A stretch of 64,000 nt of DNA, from positions 29,461,245 through 29,525,244 of the forward strand of contig OY848917.1 in NCBI GenBank assembly GCA_963693285.1. The letters are read 5' to 3'. The translations under genes were made by a program, and so were the position numbers. The stretch comes from Xestospongia muta (Eukaryota > Porifera > Demospongiae > Haplosclerida > Petrosiidae). Below, piece by piece: positions 59,901 through 64,000 of the stretch (position 1 is its first letter; each line of letters begins with the position of its first letter). The notes beneath the pieces were generated by a model, which was not told the origin of the DNA, made no database searches, and worked only from the letters and a program-made list of their open reading frames with translations.

Positions 59901-62900
59901 TCACTACAATTACAAGACTATCATAATTAACAACTTTCTTTTAGAAAAAAAAAGAACTTCTATTTTATCTTTATTTATATGGGGCTTGTTGTACATACAT
60001 AAATACTTACTCTGTTAACAAGGTCTAAATTGGCTCTTTTCTGTGTTAAAATCAAAGCAACATCTTTGTGTCCCTTACCTGCTGCTAACATAACTGGAGT
60101 AGATCCTTCCTAAATATAGTATGATAACACAACAATATATACCAAGACAACATATCATTGTAAATTATCTAAAAAAGCACAGTTTTATATGTATTGCATC
60201 ACTATACTAGTATTATTACAAACTAAGACAACATTATCTTTATAACAATAATCATTATCTTTATCATAATCATTCTTATACTAAACAAACTACCCTCAAT
60301 AATTCATATAACAATGATTCATTTTGCATAGACACATTTTATAGGCAAACTATTATAGATATAAATTTGACAATAGACATACATGATCATAATAAAATTA
60401 CTAATTCTTGGTATTGTAGCAAATGAGCTAGAAGAATCCCATAAAAACACAATGAACTCACACCTTCAAAAAGACTAGCAACAAAATTTAATGCTTATTC
60501 ATATTTTAGATAGAATAAATTCAGAAATACCTTCTATACAATAATAGCTAAACACATGGACAAATGGTAATGGTATTATATTGTAAAGAAGGAAGCATTC
60601 AGATCACAAGTAATCACAGTAACATAAAAATAAAACCAATAGAGAAAAAAGCATTACATTGAAATACACTTAGAAATTATACTATATTATATCACACTTA
60701 CTGGCTATTAGATTGTTATGCGAACATTCAGATCACAAGTAATCACAGCAACATAAAATGGAATAAAATCAATGGAGTAAAAAAGCATTATATTGAAATA
60801 CACTTAGAAATTATACTATATTATATCACACTTACTGGCTATTAGATTGTAATGTGAACATTCAGATCACAAGTAATCACAGCAGCATAAATATGGAATA
60901 AAATCAATGGAGTAAAAAAGCATTATATTGAAATACACTCAGAATTTATACTACATTATATCACATTTACATACTATTATATTGTAATACAAACATTCAG
61001 ATCGCAACTAATCACAGCAACATAAAATGGAATAAAATCAATAGAGTAAAAAAGCTTTACATTGAAATACACTTAGAACTTATTTCTACATTATGTCACA
61101 GTAACTGGCTGTTATATTGTAATGCAAACATTGGATTACAAGTAATCACAGCAACAGAAAATGGAATAAAAACAATGGAGTAAAAAAAGCATTACATTGA
61201 AATACACTCAGAATTTATACTACATTATATCACATATACATACTATTATATTGTAATGCAAACATTCAGATCGCAAGTAATCATAGCAACATGAAATGGA
61301 ATAAAATCAATAGAGTAAAAAAGCTTTACATTGAAATACACTTAGAATCTATACTACGTTATATCACACTTACTCGCTGTTATATTGTAATGCGAACATT
61401 GTATTACAAGTAATCACAGCAACATAAAAATGGAATAAAATCAATAGAGTAAAAAAAGCATTACATTGAAATACACTTAGAATTTATACTACATTATATT
61501 ACACTTACTTCCTATTATATCGTAATGGGAACATTCAGATTATAAGTAATCACAGTAACATAAAAATGGAATAAAAACAATACAGTAAATAAGCATTACA
61601 TTGAAATACACTTAGAATTTATACTATATTATATCACACTTACTGGCTATAATATTGTAATGGGAAAATTCAGATTACAAGTAATCACAGCAACATAAAA
61701 ATGGAATAAAAACAATACAGTTAATAAGCATTACATTGAAATACACTTAGAATTTATACTACATTATATCACACTTACTTCCTATTATATTGTAATGGGA
61801 AAATTCAGATTACAAGTAATCACAGCAACATAAAAATGGAATAAAAACAATACAGTAAAAAAGCATTACATTGAAATACACTTAGAATCTATACTACGTT
61901 ATATCACACTTACTTGCTGTTATATTGTAATGCGAACATTGTATTACAAGTAATCACAGCAACATAAAAATGGAATAAAATAAATAGAGTAAAAAAAGCA
62001 TTACATTGAAATACACTAGAACAAATTCTACATTATATCACACTTACTCCCTAGTATATTGTAATGGGAACATTCAAATCACAGGTAATCACAGCAACAT
62101 AAAAATGGAATAAAATCAATAGAGTAAAAAAGCATTACATTGAAATACACTTAGAATCTATACTACATTATATCACACTTACTAACTATTATATTGTAAT
62201 GTGAACATTCAGATCGCAAGTAATCACAGCAACATATAATGGAATAAAATCAATGGAGTAAAAAAGCATTATATTGAAATACACTTAGAAATTATACTAT
62301 ATTATATCACACTTACTGGCTATTAGATTGTAATGCGAACATTGTATTACAAGTAATCACAGCAACATAAAATGGAATAAAATCAATAGAGTAAAAAAGC
62401 ATTACATTGAAATACACTTAGAATCTATACTACGTTATATCACATATACATACTATTATATTGTAATGCGAACATTGTATTACAAGTAATCACAGCAACA
62501 TAAAAATGGAATATAATCAATAGAGTAAAAAAAGCATTACATTGAAATACACTTAGAATTAAGTAATCACAGCAACATAATAGAGTAAAAAAGCATTACA
62601 TTGAAATACACTTAGAATCTATACTGCATAATATCACAGTTACAAACTATATTACATTGTAATGAGAACATTCAGATCACAAGTAATCACATCAACATAA
62701 AAATGGAATAAAATCAATAGAGTAAAATAGCATTACATTGAAATACACTTAGAATTTATACTACATTATATGACACTCACATCCTATTATATTTTAATGG
62801 GAACATTCAGATCACAAGTAATCACAGCAACATAAAATGGAATAAAATCAATAGAGTAAAAAAAAGTATTATATTGAAATAGACTTAGAACTTATTCTGC

Positions 62901-63246
62901 ATTATATCACACTTACTCGCTGTTATATTGTAATGTGAACATTTGGATTACAAGAAGTCACAGCAACATAAAAAATGGATTAAAACGAATACAGTAAATA
63001 AGCATTTCGTTGAAATACACTTTGAAATACACTTATATCACTATATCACTATAATTTTTATGCTATGTCTTCTTTAATAATTACTATACATTTATTTATA
63101 CAGCTTAAAGATAACTGTAAAACATACATATTTTTAATTTGAATTACCTTAGTAACAATGTTCAGGTCAGCATTATGGTTGACTAATACTTCAACAATCT
63201 TTGTATGTCCTTTAGAACTTGCATAATGAAGGGCTGCCCATCCACC
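44912..63246 (-). CDS. Ankyrin-ROCO (Roc-COR)-death-domain protein, 5' end outside the window
   Basis: Minus-strand exons, all phase 0 until the last two: ankyrin exons 63246-63148, 60109-60011, 58583-58485, then seven tandem ones (55100-55002, 54115-54017, 53132-53034, 52149-52051, 51166-51068, 50183-50085, 49200-49102). Next come the large exon 48148-46079, a linker exon 45939-45873 (NLAYPPLSEDEMQNISEQ), and the terminal exon 45207-44912. The large exon begins with another ankyrin repeat (DGNTPLHVACTGCHGDVV). It continues with a Roc GTPase: P-loop GNTGAGKSS (exon residues ~79-87), LYDLAGHKEYY (~134-144) and GSRLDE (~205-210) at the base-specificity site. A COR region fills the rest. The last exon is a death domain (ISADWEIIGIALNVSQNDLK to WETLISAIEG). 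The order resembles DAPK1 without a visible kinase. An ATG-like start at 48097 is really GTG inside the exon. The role is inferred to be death or innate signalling. Confidence 0.85.
48500..56040 (-). repeat. 983-bp tandem array, each unit carrying one ankyrin exon
   Basis: Seven near-identical units with ankyrin exons at 49102, 50085, 51068, 52051, 53034, 54017 and 55002 (low ends). The spacing is exactly 983 bases except the last, 985. Introns are almost identical over their whole length, including 8-base A runs. Exon variants are few: IASRKGN, KASEKGN (units 2 and 3), IASGKGN (unit 4), IASEKGN (units 5-7), and endings IANK, IANR or IADK. Outer units carry more differences than inner ones. 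The array breaks off inside truncated ankyrin exons at both ends (48571-48587 and 55986 onward). Confidence 0.95.
48571..48587 (-). pseudogene. Truncated ankyrin exon at the downstream edge of the array
   Basis: The last five codons of an ankyrin exon (DIADQ) followed by a GTAAAC donor-like site are fused directly to sequence that belongs elsewhere in the unit (tatattttaggacacag). The first 80-odd bases of the exon are gone. Confidence 0.65.
55986..56080 (-). pseudogene. Half ankyrin exon at the upstream edge of the array
   Basis: The 3' part (EKGNSKSVQLLFKSSANPDI) matches the ankyrin exons with its donor intact. The first dozen residues are replaced by unrelated sequence (ILAHSLQYQES) and the acceptor is lost. 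That replacement sequence is itself duplicated at about 60410-60460. An open frame continues upstream, but no phase-0 acceptor was found, so the exon is probably skipped. Confidence 0.6.
56335..56507. mobile_element. 173-bp MITE with TA target duplication
   Basis: The ends are inverted repeats of about 24 bases (TGGGT...TTTGTGTCAAAATTG at the left; the right end matches in reverse with a few changes), flanked by TA on both sides. The interior is AT-only foldback (attaaata, tttattaaataa). It interrupts a unit of the 135-bp satellite. Confidence 0.7.
56510..57990. repeat. 135-bp satellite array, copy 1 (about 11 units)
   Basis: Landmarks such as atgggaacattcagatta recur at 56561, 56696, 56831, 56966 and 57101, exactly 135 bases apart. 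Other constant words are gtaatcacagcaacataaaa and gcattacattgaaatacact. Two unit types differ at ttcctattatattg and tggctataatattg. It lies in the intron between the ankyrin exon 58583-58485 and the 983-bp array. Confidence 0.95.
59282..59336 (-). pseudogene. Truncated second copy of the LTQKxANLDL ankyrin exon
   Basis: Matches the 3' half of exon 60109-60011 (VILTQKGANLDLVDR with donor). The 5' half, including the acceptor, is missing and a stop lies upstream. A still shorter remnant of the same exon end is at about 63552-63570. Confidence 0.7.
60590..63010. repeat. ~135-bp satellite array, copy 2 (about 18 units)
   Basis: Same family as 56510-57990 but more diverged between units, with unit lengths varying by several bases. 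A block at about 61490-61870 is nearly identical to the first array, suggesting exchange between them. It lies in the intron between ankyrin exons 63246-63148 and 60109-60011. Confidence 0.92.
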
Positions 63247-63963
63247 CTATTGTAATAACAAACAAACTAGTAAGAGATACATGCAAGTATAATACACTTC
63301 TATTTCTAAAGACACTTCAAAGATGAATAGGTCATGCTTCACATTGTGGTATTCAACCACTATATTTGTCTATGGACCTGAACTGATCATTTAAAAAGTC
63401 ATAAAAACATGTGATCCTTACCTATCAATTTGTGTTAAATAAGCAGGAATATTAATCACTGCACATATTGTAAAACAATTTGGCTTTTTGCCTAATATTA
63501 TCATGTGGACTTTGTATCCTGTTCTTTGTATTTGTTGTATGTACATAAACACTTACTCTGTTAATAAGGTCTTGATATGTTTATTATTAAATAGGGACTT
63601 AATTATTAATTATCACTGCTAATTAATTATTGTGATGATGGTATCTGTAACCTTAAAAACATGCCTAGTATTAATTGTATCAAAAAGAAATATAAAGAAT
63701 ATGTTAAAAATTAGAAAGAAATATGTTTAGAAGGATTGCTTCATTTAAACGAACATGTGCAGTATAAAAGGGGGCTGGGCTGCCCACAAAATGGCACATA
63801 CAAAACTTTTCAATATCAAAAAAATGGAAGCTGTGTTTCTTTTCCTGTTTACATCATAATATGCACTTCCTGTAGCTGATGCGACAGCTGCTTAATTAAT
63901 ATTATGCATATGTTCAGTGCAGATATTCTCGTTTTTTGGATACGTGTAAGTTTCTGTAGTGAA
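63247..63963. other. Intron or upstream sequence at the window edge
   Basis: Contains the remnant of an ankyrin exon end at about 63552-63570, otherwise AT-rich. A GC-richer stretch at about 63764-63800 (aaaagggggctgggctgccc) may be the terminal repeat of a DNA transposon leading to the frame at 63964, but this is a guess. Confidence 0.3.
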
Positions 63964-64000
63964 ATGGCAAACAGTAGAAAACGTGTAAGACTTTCTCTTG
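63964..64000 (+). CDS. Start of an open frame cut by the window end (possible pogo/Tigger-type transposase)
   Basis: An ATG at 63964 opens MANSRKRVRLSL before the window ends. The basic opening followed by a leucine-rich turn recalls the first residues of CENP-B/Tigger helix-turn-helix transposases. Twelve residues are far too few for a confident call. Confidence 0.2.
   Translation, partial: MANSRKRVRLSL

Overview
The window looks like nuclear DNA of an early-branching animal, most likely a demosponge such as Amphimedon. This is inference: the sequence is AT-rich, has many short introns with GT-AG borders, is full of TACATGTA-type minisatellites and small foldback transposons, and carries an ankyrin-ROCO-death-domain gene of a type expanded in sponges. 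Exons were joined by eye from reading frame, splice sites and intron phase. Each complete gene model adds up to a whole number of codons.

Layout. (1) 0.4-18.8 kb, plus strand: three tandem paralogous genes for membrane-anchored, EPHX3/EPHX4-like epoxide hydrolases (346, 340 and 340 aa), each with 11 exons and matching exon lengths from exon 2 to exon 10. A 780-bp inverted-repeat transposon sits in intron 1 of the first gene, and a decayed LINE lies between the first and second. (2) 19.6-24.6 kb, minus strand: a 396-aa protein that matches the PH-domain part of ORP10/ORP11-type oxysterol-binding-related proteins but ends without the lipid-binding ORD. (3) 25.7-31.1 kb, plus strand: ELP5, an Elongator subunit (298 aa), divergent from gene 2 across about 1 kb. 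(4) 31-39 kb: gene-poor DNA with a broken EF-hand gene, a Ty3/Gypsy RNase H relic, a foldback element and two minisatellites. (5) 39.2-39.8 kb, minus strand: a small SAM-domain gene. (6) 41.8-63.3 kb, minus strand: a death-fold signalling locus. The main gene encodes many ankyrin repeats, a Roc GTPase, a COR region and a C-terminal death domain. Downstream lie a frameshifted copy of its COR exon and a CARD-like terminal exon that may belong to a small separate gene.

The most striking feature is at 48.5-56.1 kb. A 983-bp unit, each carrying one exact 99-nt phase-0 ankyrin exon, is repeated seven times almost identically, with truncated exon relics at both ends. Each unit gained or lost changes the protein by exactly one 33-residue ankyrin repeat. 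Upstream of it, a second larger duplication (ankyrin exons plus a 135-bp satellite) occupies 56-63.6 kb. The 5' end of this gene is outside the window.
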